A stretch of DNA of 64,000 nt from Methanosaeta sp. PtaU1.Bin112 (GTDB lineage Archaea; Halobacteriota; Methanosarcinia; Methanotrichales; Methanotrichaceae): positions 1-64,000 of the forward strand of contig MVRL01000090.1 in NCBI GenBank assembly GCA_002067705.1, given 5' to 3'. The stretch's first letter is position 1. Each line of letters opens with the position of its first letter. The translations under genes and the position numbers were made by a program. The notes beneath the pieces were generated by a model, which did no database searches, was not told the origin of the DNA, and saw only the letters and a list, made by a program, of their open reading frames with translations. Below, in pieces: positions 8,738-16,587 of the stretch.

Positions 8738-9598
8738 ATGTCCGAGCATATTCTGGAGATGGCCAAGGCCCGCATCAAGGTAAAGGACGGCAAGGTTGAG
8801 GTTCTGACCGATCCAGAGATCATCTGCTGCCCGCTGCGCCGGGATCTGTATGGAATTGAGAAAGAGAGCAGAGAGAGCGTGCAGCAGGTATTGCACAGCC
8901 ACATAAAAGAGCTGGGAATGTACAGTCACGATCGGGTTTTGGAGCTTCAGGAAAAGCCGGTCAGCTTCGGGGCATCAGAGGTCCTGATGGATGCCATGAG
9001 CGAGGGCCTGGTGGATAGCGCCGTCGTGGTCTGCGAGGGGGCAGGGACGGTGGTGGCCAAAAGGCCGGATGTTCTGCAGGCCATAGGGGCCCACATGACC
9101 GGACTGTTAAGGACCGAGCCCATTGTCGAGATCCAGGAGGGGCTTGAGGAGAGGGGCTGCCTTCTTCTTGACAGGCAAGCAACGATAGATCAGGTGCAGG
9201 GATTAAAAACGGCAGTCTCAGCAGGCTTCAGGCGGATCGCCGTGACTGTGGCTGGGACAAATTCCCAGGAGTCAGCAGCCCTCAGGAAGCTGGCGGAAAA
9301 GCATAGCATAAGGCTATTTTTGCTGGCCGTCCACACCACCGGAATCAGCGAGGCGCAGGCCGAGATACTGGCAGAAGCATGCGATCTGATATGGTCCTGC
9401 GCCTCAAAGGCAGTACGGCAGATCGCAGGAAGGAGAGCCTGCCTGCAGATGGGCGTCTCCATTCCGGTCTTCGCCATCACTGCCGAAGGAAAGCGCCTGC
9501 TCCTCAACCGGGCGCTGCACTTCTCCGGGCCGCTGGCCATATACAGGGCGGGCCTGCCGCTGGCGCCGGAGGAGAAACAACCAAAGCCGCTGATTTAA
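8738..9598 (+). CDS. Methanogenesis marker protein 8 (DUF2099 family)
   Basis: A 286-residue cytoplasmic protein matching what I know of the DUF2099 / methanogenesis marker 8 family, which is found in methanogens and has no established biochemical function. Recognisable blocks include 'DPEIICCPLRRDLYGI' with an adjacent Cys pair, 'VSFGASEVLMDAMSEGLVDS', 'VVVCEGAGTVV' and 'VTVAGTNSQESAALR'. The family association is from memory of its conserved sequence, not a search. Together with its zinc-ribbon neighbour it is the strongest single sign that the organism is a methanogen. Confidence 0.7.
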   Translation: MSEHILEMAKARIKVKDGKVEVLTDPEIICCPLRRDLYGIEKESRESVQQVLHSHIKELGMYSHDRVLELQEKPVSFGASEVLMDAMSEGLVDSAVVVCEGAGTVVAKRPDVLQAIGAHMTGLLRTEPIVEIQEGLEERGCLLLDRQATIDQVQGLKTAVSAGFRRIAVTVAGTNSQESAALRKLAEKHSIRLFLLAVHTTGISEAQAEILAEACDLIWSCASKAVRQIAGRRACLQMGVSIPVFAITAEGKRLLLNRALHFSGPLAIYRAGLPLAPEEKQPKPLI

Positions 9599-9640
9599 AT
9601 TTAAATGTAGGAATTATTCAAAATATTGGGAAAAATCCTC

Positions 9641-10198
9641 CTAGTCATCCCAGCACACGGCCAGTGTCTGCGCCTTGACCTGCATCATCTTCTCCTTTCC
9701 CGCCAAAACCTCCACCAGCTTCAGCGCAAACTCAAGGGCAGTTCCCGGCGAGCGGCTGGTGATAAGGTTGCCATCTACCACCACCCTCTTTTCGCTAAAA
9801 TGGGCGCAGGCCTGCACCTGCGCTTTTCCGGAGGGGCTGACGGTGGCTTTCCTTCCCTGCAGAACCCCGGCTTTGATGAGAACCGAAGGCGCGGCACAAA
9901 TCGCGGCGACGATCTTTCCAGCCTTATCCATCTCCCGGGCCATCGTGAGGATGCGTTCGTCATTTCCCAGATTGATAAAACCGGGCGCCCCCCCAGGCAG
10001 GACCAGGCCGTCAAAGTCCCGGTAGTCTATCTTGTCCAGAGTGGTGTCCGGCAGCACCTTGATCTTGTGAGAACCTTCCGCCAGCCCTTCCTTCAATCCT
10101 GCGGTGACGACATCCACCTCGCCCCGCCTCAATATGTCGATGACGTTTATTGCCTCGATCTCCTCAAAGCCATTTGCCAGTGGCAGCAGAATCTTCAT
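9641..10198 (-). CDS. DJ-1/PfpI family protein
   Basis: A 185-residue class I glutamine amidotransferase-like fold of the DJ-1 (ThiJ/PfpI) family. The nucleophile-elbow cysteine is C101 in 'KIVAAICAAPSVLIKAG'. The conserved 'LANGFEEIEA' near the N-terminus carries the glutamate that tunes this Cys, and 'LVLPGGAPG' is the family loop. Members act as chaperones or glyoxalase/deglycase-like stress proteins; which applies here cannot be told from sequence. Length is typical. It is divergent from the YkgJ-type gene through a 56-base AT-rich gap. Confidence 0.9.
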   Translation of the reverse strand: MKILLPLANGFEEIEAINVIDILRRGEVDVVTAGLKEGLAEGSHKIKVLPDTTLDKIDYRDFDGLVLPGGAPGFINLGNDERILTMAREMDKAGKIVAAICAAPSVLIKAGVLQGRKATVSPSGKAQVQACAHFSEKRVVVDGNLITSRSPGTALEFALKLVEVLAGKEKMMQVKAQTLAVCWDD

Positions 10199-10254
10199 GC
10201 TAATGGCAATCGCAATAATAATTAATAAAGACGCTCCCTGTTTAAGCTGCTAAT

Positions 10255-10557
10255 ATGCTCTGCCTGCGCTGCGGCCAATGCTGCATTCACCTGGATATCT
10301 TCATCGTCAATCCCTCATCCATTCTGGCAGACGGCAGCATCAATCCAGAGGATCAGCAGGCAATGATCTTCAAGCCTGCTGGAGAGAGATGCCCTCATCT
10401 TGCCTTCAAGCCAGGAGGCAGCAGCCCCTTGGCCGTTTGCGCCATCCATCATCTGCACTGCTACCGGGGGACGCCCTGCGAGCAGTTCGAGCAGCTCGGG
10501 CCGGAGGACGCGATCTGCGTAATGAGCCGGTACCTGCGGGACCTGGATGAGGGATGA
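10255..10557 (+). CDS. YkgJ-type cysteine-cluster protein
   Basis: A 100-residue protein opening with 'MLCLRCGQCCIHLDIFI', the C-x2-C-x2-CC signature of the YkgJ/zinc- or Fe-chelating cysteine-cluster family. Further cysteines lie in 'GERCPHLAF', 'AVCAIH' and 'CYRGTPCEQF', the usual arrangement for this family. The bound metal and the function are unknown. The first Cys is at residue 3, so the start cannot be later. Small and cytoplasmic. Confidence 0.8.
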   Translation: MLCLRCGQCCIHLDIFIVNPSSILADGSINPEDQQAMIFKPAGERCPHLAFKPGGSSPLAVCAIHHLHCYRGTPCEQFEQLGPEDAICVMSRYLRDLDEG

Positions 10558-10601
10558 TTATGGATATTCGGAAAGCAGGGCAGAAACGAGTCGACTTATA
10601 A

Positions 10602-11012
10602 TTATAATAATAAGTTTATAAGCTCTTTTGTGGTATATGATTTGATGACATTTTGTCTTTTAAAATGTGCATCATTGCTCCATATCGGACAGTTAAGATG
10701 CATTGCCAATGCAATGAAAGGTGAGTCATTGATATCGATTTCGCGCATAATTCCAATGGCCTTATCTTTGAAGGGAGATAGTTCTGCCATTGGGATAAGG
10801 CTGACTTTGCCAAAAACAAATTCAGTCAGATAATTAAAAGAGTCTTCATCCAGCTTTGATTTGGACTGCAGTTCATCTTTATGTTTTTCTACTTCAAATT
10901 TGGCGTATTCAACTGTGTACATTTTCAAGGGAGAGAGCAATATAATATCTCTCGTCAGGCCGTTTCTTAGAAGAGATGAAATCAGGATATTTGTATCCAG
11001 AACTATCTCCAT
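10602..11012 (-). CDS. PIN-domain ribonuclease, probable VapC-like toxin
   Basis: A 136-residue PIN domain. The acidic quartet expected to hold the metal is visible: D6 in 'IVLDTNILIS', E40, D96 in 'IDINDSPFIALA' and D114 in 'WSNDAHF'. PIN toxins cleave RNA. The gene starts inside the end of the upstream 79-residue gene (10-base overlap), the usual toxin-antitoxin coupling. The pair is more AT-rich than its neighbours, consistent with horizontal transfer. It could instead be a PIN housekeeping RNase, but the partner argues for a toxin. Confidence 0.85.
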   Translation of the reverse strand: MEIVLDTNILISSLLRNGLTRDIILLSPLKMYTVEYAKFEVEKHKDELQSKSKLDEDSFNYLTEFVFGKVSLIPMAELSPFKDKAIGIMREIDINDSPFIALAMHLNCPIWSNDAHFKRQNVIKSYTTKELINLLL

Positions 11013-11242
11013 CCAAGTTTCTCCATCATTTCCCTTTTCATCTTGTGATCCAATTCATTTACATCTTCAAGATTGATATCGCTTTTTTTTAGCAGAGAGT
11101 TAAAAACTCCGCATATGAATATGTCATTTTTTATGCTCTCGGCTATGTCCCTCTCTATCCTCTTGCGCACAAGCGTTTCCAGCTCTTTGCTGGCTCTTAT
11201 CGATAGCTCAATCTCTCGGGGCAGTTCAACTTCGATCGTCAT
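11003..11242 (-). CDS. Probable antitoxin of the PIN pair
   Basis: A 79-residue acidic/basic helical protein ('MTIEVELPREIELSIRASKE') that directly precedes and overlaps the PIN gene. The N-terminal beta strand plus 'LETLVRKRIERDIAESIKND' helix resembles the short antitoxins that accompany archaeal PIN toxins. Its expected jobs are neutralising the toxin and repressing the operon. The assignment rests mainly on position and size. Confidence 0.65.
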   Translation of the reverse strand: MTIEVELPREIELSIRASKELETLVRKRIERDIAESIKNDIFICGVFNSLLKKSDINLEDVNELDHKMKREMMEKLGWR

Positions 11243-11469
11243 TTTACAATCTCATAAACAGATTGCTCGAAAAGAATATAAAGCTACTCTAAAGCCGCTC
11301 ACATGAGCGAACATTTGAGATTTGTCAACTCAAACAAGCTGGATTTATTCTCCTATCATCTGCACAATTCCCGTTCCGATCTCCATTATCTCGGGCAGGC
11401 GATCGCTGACGCTAATTATATTCTGCCCTCCCATTTAATTCTTTTGAAGACGATGGCTTTGATCCAGCC

Positions 11470-11732
11470 TGCTACGCCCTTGGCGATGCTCATAGGCCAT
11501 CAGGTACCACGATCATGGGCTTGCTGCCGCCCGCGAGATAGGGGACCGGAGGGGTGAAGCAATTGCATCCTGGAATCTGGGTGTTGCATATGATAAGGCA
11601 GGAGATCTCAAGCGCGCTCTTGAAATGATGCAGATCTGCGTGAGACTTGAAAGAAAGATCGGCCATCCGGATGCGGAAAAGGATGCAGAAAGCCTGGAGG
11701 CCATCCGGGCCAAATTGAAGAGAAGATCTTAA
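11470..11732 (+). pseudogene. Remnant of a TPR-repeat protein, frameshifted
   Basis: The frame ending in TAA at 11730-11732 encodes clear tetratricopeptide sequence: 'HDHGLAAAREIGDRRGEAIA', 'SWNLGVAYDKAGDLKRALEM' and 'ERKIGHPDAEKDAE'. The frame is closed by a TAG just upstream. The preceding repeat continues in a different frame as 'CYALGDAHRPSG', so a frameshift lies near 11495-11505. No start codon or complete first repeat is visible. Intact relatives are long multi-TPR proteins; here only about two repeats remain. Confidence 0.75.
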
Positions 11733-11821
11733 TGCTCGTCTCGCCGCTGCTCTGCATGAGTGCTGGCGAAAGATACCGACGGCTGGCATCGTTCTTCATA
11801 AAAATTAATTGTGCAGAACCA

Positions 11822-11830
11822 TTAATATAT
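11822..11830 (+). promoter_or_regulatory. TATA-like element for the HDAC-like gene
   Basis: The sequence ttaatatat lies about 30-38 bases before the chosen ATG at 11860. It would place transcription start near 11850, which rules out the upstream in-frame start at 11809 because that would lie inside the promoter. Confidence 0.45.
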
Positions 11831-11859
11831 CCCTTATCCTTATCCGTCTGCATGTGATA

Positions 11860-12618
11860 ATGGTATATAGCAGAGATTATGAGCAGAAATACCCCGCTAA
11901 CCCGGTAGAAAATCCGGATCGAGTGCGGCTGCCGGCTGAGGAGCTGAGAGCGGCAAGCTACCGGATCATAAAGCCCGAGCCGGCGAGCCTGGATGCCATC
12001 CGGAAGGTCCACGGCAGTGAGCATATCGATCGCGTAAGAAAGAGCGGCCACTACGAGGCTGCAGCGCTCGCTGCTGGTGGGGCCATCTGCGCCGCAGAGC
12101 TGGCCATGAAAGGCGAGCCTGCTTTCGCTCTGGTGCGCCCGCCTGGCCATCATGCTGCAGCCAACCGGGCCTGGGGGATGTGCTACTTTAACAGCATGGC
12201 CATTGCCATAAAGAGCATTCGTCCAAAGGCTAAGAGAGCGCTGATCATAGATATCGACCTGCACTTTGGAGATGGCACAGTCAGCATCTTTCGGGGAGAT
12301 CTGAATGTTAAGATCGTCAATCCCTGGTCGGTAGATGAGGACTTCGAGTATCTCAACATGGATGAGAGCCGTTACCTAGGCCAGGTCAAGGAGGCTTTCC
12401 AGGGTTTTGATTGCGACGTTGTGGGCGTCTCAGCGGGCTTTGATACCTATATCGAGGACTGGGGAAGACTCTTGAAAACGGAGGACTTCTTCAAGATAGG
12501 AAAGGTCATAAAGGAAGGATCAAAGATCTGCGGAGGGCGCAGATTTGCCGTGCTGGAAGGAGGATACCACCCTGATCTGAGGTGGTGCATAAAGAGCTTT
12601 ATAGAAGGTTTTGATTGA
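11860..12618 (+). CDS. Histone-deacetylase superfamily amidohydrolase
   Basis: A 252-residue arginase/deacetylase-fold enzyme. Active-site motifs are the paired histidines in 'VRPPGHHAAANRAWGMCYFN', the zinc ligands in 'LIIDIDLHFGDGT' (D-x-H), and the third ligand Asp in 'SAGFDTYIEDWG'. The class removes acetyl groups from lysine side chains or acetylpolyamines; the true substrate here is unknown. I prefer the ATG at 11860 ('MVYSRDYEQKYPANPVENPD') because of the TATA-like element upstream. The gene ends five bases from the convergent metallophosphoesterase. Confidence 0.9.
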   Translation: MVYSRDYEQKYPANPVENPDRVRLPAEELRAASYRIIKPEPASLDAIRKVHGSEHIDRVRKSGHYEAAALAAGGAICAAELAMKGEPAFALVRPPGHHAAANRAWGMCYFNSMAIAIKSIRPKAKRALIIDIDLHFGDGTVSIFRGDLNVKIVNPWSVDEDFEYLNMDESRYLGQVKEAFQGFDCDVVGVSAGFDTYIEDWGRLLKTEDFFKIGKVIKEGSKICGGRRFAVLEGGYHPDLRWCIKSFIEGFD

Positions 12619-12623
12619 GAATC

Positions 12624-13448
12624 CTAAATTTCATATGAGCACAGCTTTGGCTTTCCTCCCTCTATGATCATGTAGTCAAGGCCGCAGTCATCGCCATCCC
12701 TTCCCCAGGAGCCGGTATTGGCAGTCTTGCTTTCTTCATCCACGTAGCCTCTATGGGTGTGCCCATATACCAGCCAGCCTTCCGCACCGCTATAGATGGC
12801 CCGTGACCTGGACTTAGCCAGCATTTCTACGGTATCAATGGCATTATGCTTGCCTTTGAGCCTCTCAGATGCGGATTTTTTTACAGACTTCGCGTAATCG
12901 AGATGAGCCTCGGGATCTATTGCCGCCCAGAGCGCGCTTGCAGTCGAACCTGTAACTCCGGCAGAATTGCACAGCATCGCGGATATTGAATCGTAGAGCT
13001 TCTCGCTCTTATCATAGGGATTTGCCAGAACCTCAAACTGATGACCGTGCATGAAGGTAAAAGACTCTCCTTCGATATTCAATTGAAGCCTCTTATCCAT
13101 GGTGCTAAACAGGCTCTTGCTATTCGCTGCTCTCCACATCTTTCGAATAGAGTAATCATGGTTTCCGACAACGTAGTTGATTACAGATCGAGCTGCTATC
13201 TCGCGCATCTTGAAGACAGTATCCTGGTTTTCTATCATGACCATTGCTGCGTCTTTCCTCCAGAAGTCGAAGATGTCGCCCAATAAGATCAACCTATCTT
13301 CACCGGTGTGCAGATAATCTTTGCCAATGTACCCTACAAAGGACTGAAAGAGCGGATCGAGGTCCAGGTCGTCAGACGCTCGTCCAGTTCCCTTGCTCTT
13401 CCGGCCCACATCGCTGCCGAGGTGGACATCTGAGACAACTACTATCAT
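12624..13448 (-). CDS. Calcineurin-like metallophosphoesterase
   Basis: A 274-residue binuclear-metal phosphoesterase. The five signature blocks occur in order: 'VVVSDVHLGSD', 'LLGDIFDFW', 'VVGNHDY', 'MHGHQFE' and 'VYGHTHRG'. 'GDIFDFW' and the overall layout resemble the LpxH-type subgroup, but archaea lack lipid A, so the substrate must be another phosphoester and is unknown. It lies just beyond the 3' end of the eCIS gene train on the same strand, 308 bases away, with no sign that it belongs to that system. Confidence 0.88.
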   Translation of the reverse strand: MIVVVSDVHLGSDVGRKSKGTGRASDDLDLDPLFQSFVGYIGKDYLHTGEDRLILLGDIFDFWRKDAAMVMIENQDTVFKMREIAARSVINYVVGNHDYSIRKMWRAANSKSLFSTMDKRLQLNIEGESFTFMHGHQFEVLANPYDKSEKLYDSISAMLCNSAGVTGSTASALWAAIDPEAHLDYAKSVKKSASERLKGKHNAIDTVEMLAKSRSRAIYSGAEGWLVYGHTHRGYVDEESKTANTGSWGRDGDDCGLDYMIIEGGKPKLCSYEI

Positions 13449-13756
13449 TTAATCACCACTTCATCCTGCAATATATGATCAGTAAAAATTCAATAGGATC
13501 CTCATGAATTGGATGCATCAAGGGGCCGCAAGCGCAAACCCCTGCTCGGTCTGAGGACTCGAACCATCTCCAGGGACAAAAGCAGCGTAAACCACCCAAC
13601 CCCAGATACGAATTGAACCATTCTGTCGGCTATGGACTAAATAGTATAGCTTCGCAGCCATACATCCCGACTTGCGCCAGGCTCCGCGCCGGACCTCGCA
13701 ATTTCGTATAAACAGTCATGATAGATAAGCATTTCCCCATCATTCCTATTTCGTTC
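13449..13756. other. 308-base gap at the 3' boundary of the eCIS locus
   Basis: No convincing gene. The minus strand carries two short tRNA-T-loop-like stretches ('GGTTCGAGTCC' near 13557 and 'GGTTCAATTC' near 13615) in sequence that does not fold into a tRNA. They could be remnants of an integration site or chance. I see no inverted repeats of terminator type here. Confidence 0.4.
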
Positions 13757-16573
13757 CTATGTATCAAGAGGCCAATTGTCAGCGATGATATGCAGCGGCT
13801 TTCCACCAATCTTGTTAAGGTTCTTGAAGACAACAGCTGTATTAGCCTGCAAAATGCAGTTGCATCTCACAACAGCCATCTTCCCGAGATAACCTCGAAC
13901 TTTAATTCCGTCGATATGCAGATATTCTGTTGCTCTGAACTTCTTAACTTCTATATAATTATTCTCTAAGAACAGGCTGTCAAAGCTGCCCACAAAGATA
14001 CCTTCCCGCCCTCGCGATGCGGGTGAGAGAATGATCCTGATGTTATTATCGGATATTCGGACAATTCCGCCCGTGGTTTGAGAAGCAACGCCCTGGCCCT
14101 GACCAAAGCCAATATGAATGCCCTGGTGAACGTCATTGATACAGTTATTCCTGATGCTCACCTCTTCGGCAGATCGGCCTCCTACTACGATCCCCTGCCT
14201 GGCGGTGTCTACATCTGCACTCCGAAGGTCATCGTAAAACGATTTGAATCCCTGAAAAACGGAATCATTCTTCTTCAAGACTCCGCCATTAAGAAGCACC
14301 CGATCAGCAACCCGGATCATATGAAGCATAAGATCCCTGCTGCTCTGAACTCCTAACGGGCGATCCAGCTTAAACCATGAATTCCATGAAGAAAGAAGCG
14401 ACGGATGAGTCTGAAATGAGATGGAATAATCGGAGATTGAGACGGAAACGAGGTCGTTCTCTCTTTTCTCCTTGGACGTATCCGCTTTATTTCCCTCCTC
14501 CGGCACCATATCTTTGACCTGCTTGATCATCTGAGAGTGATTGATCAACAAAGACCTTACAGAGGATCGATACCTCGGATTTTGCAGAAGAGATTCAAAG
14601 GTCTGGCGGTCCGTCCTTGCTGCCGCCCGGATCAAGTTGCCTTCGACCTGGCAACGCTTTGCATTGATGAGAAGGATTCCGGACTGTTGATGGCCAACCT
14701 CAAGATCGCAGTTGCTTATGCGCACAAATTCAACCGGCTTTGATACAATCTGCTTATCCGGATTAGTCCTCCGCCAGCTCCGCTTATATCCAGTTGCGTC
14801 CCTGACGGTAATACAGGTTGCTGCTCTCTCCGCCCCGGTTTTGCATTTCAGCCCAACGCTCTCCAGCATGACCTTTGGGCAAGCGGAAAATGTCACAGTC
14901 CCGTTCAGATGGGATAGATTATCTTTATACCAGGAGCCTGCCACTCCGCTTTCTGCATAGAGATCTTTTATAGTAACGCTCTCACATGACTCGAAATTTA
15001 ATGCAGATTCGGCACTTTGGATAACTATCTTCGTTCCCGGACCGCTTCCGACTATCTTGATATTCCCTTTGTTTCTTAAATTAACTGTTCGTTTCAGAGG
15101 ATACAGTCCAACACCAAAACAGATCCATGCATCTTTTTTATCCTCAATTCCAGCCAGAGCCTTCTCCCAGCCCCAGCCAGGCTTTATGGATAGAACGCAG
15201 CTGCATTCGGCTCTCTTGTTTAGTTCTTCCAGCGCTGACTGAACCGTACTGCCATTAAACGAGACATCTGATGCCTTTATCCCGGTGAGCGGCGGAAAGA
15301 TTATTCTGCAATCGTAATCAGGAAGAACACTGAGCTTGCTGCCGTCATAAGAGATCACGGCGAGATTGCAGTAATGATGCTCTATTCCCAGGGGCGGCAT
15401 GGGCTTATTCAATCTAAAGTCATCTTTCGGCCATTCTATATCGCCGGTGGCGATTCGAGCCGGTATGACCCAGTAGTCCCCGCTTTTGAAGAAATCCTGC
15501 TTATCATCTGATTCAGCGCTGAAAAACACTCCTATGCCCTCATTTCCCAGAGGTGTCCAGCCGCCGTTGATGGGAATATCCTTGCTCGCCCATTTGCGTA
15601 GCCTGGCATGCTTAAGATCTCCAATCCAATTCAGACTTTCCTCCAGAGTGAACACATTCGCTGCGGTATTCGGATCTTTTCTCAGCCTCACCAGGTTTCT
15701 GGGCTGGCCGCCCTGAGGGTTCAGATCGGAGTTATCATCCACCACCTCTACCCAGGAGCCATCTTTAAAGATCTCATAAACAGCAGGACTGGCGTCCTCT
15801 ATCTTAATTTCCCCTCCAGGGATTATCTCGACAGAGATCTCATTGGAGGCGTTATCCTGAGACCATTTGAAGGTGGCTTCATTTAATTTGCCGCCTTTAT
15901 GAATCTCGATTCGATACAATTGGTTGTCGAGCCGTCTGTAACCGGCGCTCGGTCTGATAATACACGCATCTGCGCTTGCTTCATCTGAAGGATAGACCAT
16001 TGCATTCAGAGCTATTTTATCGTCCCTGAAAAGCTTCATCCCGGAGCAGGGAAGAGACGGCTTTTGCTTCAGCGGATAGACCTTTACCTGCCAGATAGTC
16101 TTGGTGCGAGTAGCCGTATCCGCTCCACCCAAAGCAGTCTCCTTGAGGCTTGGATCGTCCAGAGAAGTTATTGCCCTCTGCCATACATCCAGGTAAACCA
16201 TGCCATAGCAAATTGGCGAAAGGCTGGTCGGTTTGAGAAGATCTTTGATCGAGGGTGCAGAAGGAAGATTCGGCTGAAGCTGGTACTTTACCTCGGCATC
16301 GTTTTCGCAGATCATGCCGTCCACATAGTATCTCCCTTTTCCGATCTGCAGATCTCCATCTTTGTCTAGCTTGATCTGAAAGCCGGGATCGAGTGATGGA
16401 GCGCCACATCTTCCCACGGTGTCCTGGGCCTCGGTCAGCGAGCGATGCAGATTTATTGATTGCTGCTCATTCCAATCCGCATCCAGCTGCACCCGTCCCT
16501 GCTGCATCCATACGCCGGAGTAACGCTTTTTCTGATCAAAAGTATAGCGACTGAAATCTCCCCTCATCATCAT
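13757..16573 (-). CDS. eCIS DUF6519 protein with right-handed beta-helix
   Basis: A 938-residue protein, last in the injection-system train. It opens with the DUF6519-type block 'RGDFSRYTFDQKKRYSGVWM' followed by 'QQGRVQLDADWNEQQ'. From about residue 500 to the end it has short beta-strand repeats typical of a parallel beta-helix ('IKIVGSGPGTKIVIQ', 'ISDNNIRIILSPASRGREGI', 'FVGSFDSLFLENNYIEVKKF'). Beta-helices are common in receptor-binding tail proteins, so this is the best candidate for surface contact; that role is inferred. I placed the start at ATGATGATG (16573) because GGAG lies six bases upstream; a longer frame starts at 16612, inside the previous gene. Confidence 0.8.
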   Translation of the reverse strand: MMMRGDFSRYTFDQKKRYSGVWMQQGRVQLDADWNEQQSINLHRSLTEAQDTVGRCGAPSLDPGFQIKLDKDGDLQIGKGRYYVDGMICENDAEVKYQLQPNLPSAPSIKDLLKPTSLSPICYGMVYLDVWQRAITSLDDPSLKETALGGADTATRTKTIWQVKVYPLKQKPSLPCSGMKLFRDDKIALNAMVYPSDEASADACIIRPSAGYRRLDNQLYRIEIHKGGKLNEATFKWSQDNASNEISVEIIPGGEIKIEDASPAVYEIFKDGSWVEVVDDNSDLNPQGGQPRNLVRLRKDPNTAANVFTLEESLNWIGDLKHARLRKWASKDIPINGGWTPLGNEGIGVFFSAESDDKQDFFKSGDYWVIPARIATGDIEWPKDDFRLNKPMPPLGIEHHYCNLAVISYDGSKLSVLPDYDCRIIFPPLTGIKASDVSFNGSTVQSALEELNKRAECSCVLSIKPGWGWEKALAGIEDKKDAWICFGVGLYPLKRTVNLRNKGNIKIVGSGPGTKIVIQSAESALNFESCESVTIKDLYAESGVAGSWYKDNLSHLNGTVTFSACPKVMLESVGLKCKTGAERAATCITVRDATGYKRSWRRTNPDKQIVSKPVEFVRISNCDLEVGHQQSGILLINAKRCQVEGNLIRAAARTDRQTFESLLQNPRYRSSVRSLLINHSQMIKQVKDMVPEEGNKADTSKEKRENDLVSVSISDYSISFQTHPSLLSSWNSWFKLDRPLGVQSSRDLMLHMIRVADRVLLNGGVLKKNDSVFQGFKSFYDDLRSADVDTARQGIVVGGRSAEEVSIRNNCINDVHQGIHIGFGQGQGVASQTTGGIVRISDNNIRIILSPASRGREGIFVGSFDSLFLENNYIEVKKFRATEYLHIDGIKVRGYLGKMAVVRCNCILQANTAVVFKNLNKIGGKPLHIIADNWPLDT

Positions 16574-16587
16574 TTCTCCATAATTTT

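Noticed and set aside
11303-11557. 84-codon frame 'MSEHLRFVNSNKLDLF...'
   Set aside because: Its 3' half runs through TPR remnant sequence in the wrong frame; its 5' half has no recognisable character.
13520-13700. tRNA-like fragments on the minus strand ('GGTTCGAGTCC', 'GGTTCAATTC')
   Set aside because: The flanking bases do not form a T stem, and no acceptor, D or anticodon arm can be paired, so they are not tRNA genes.
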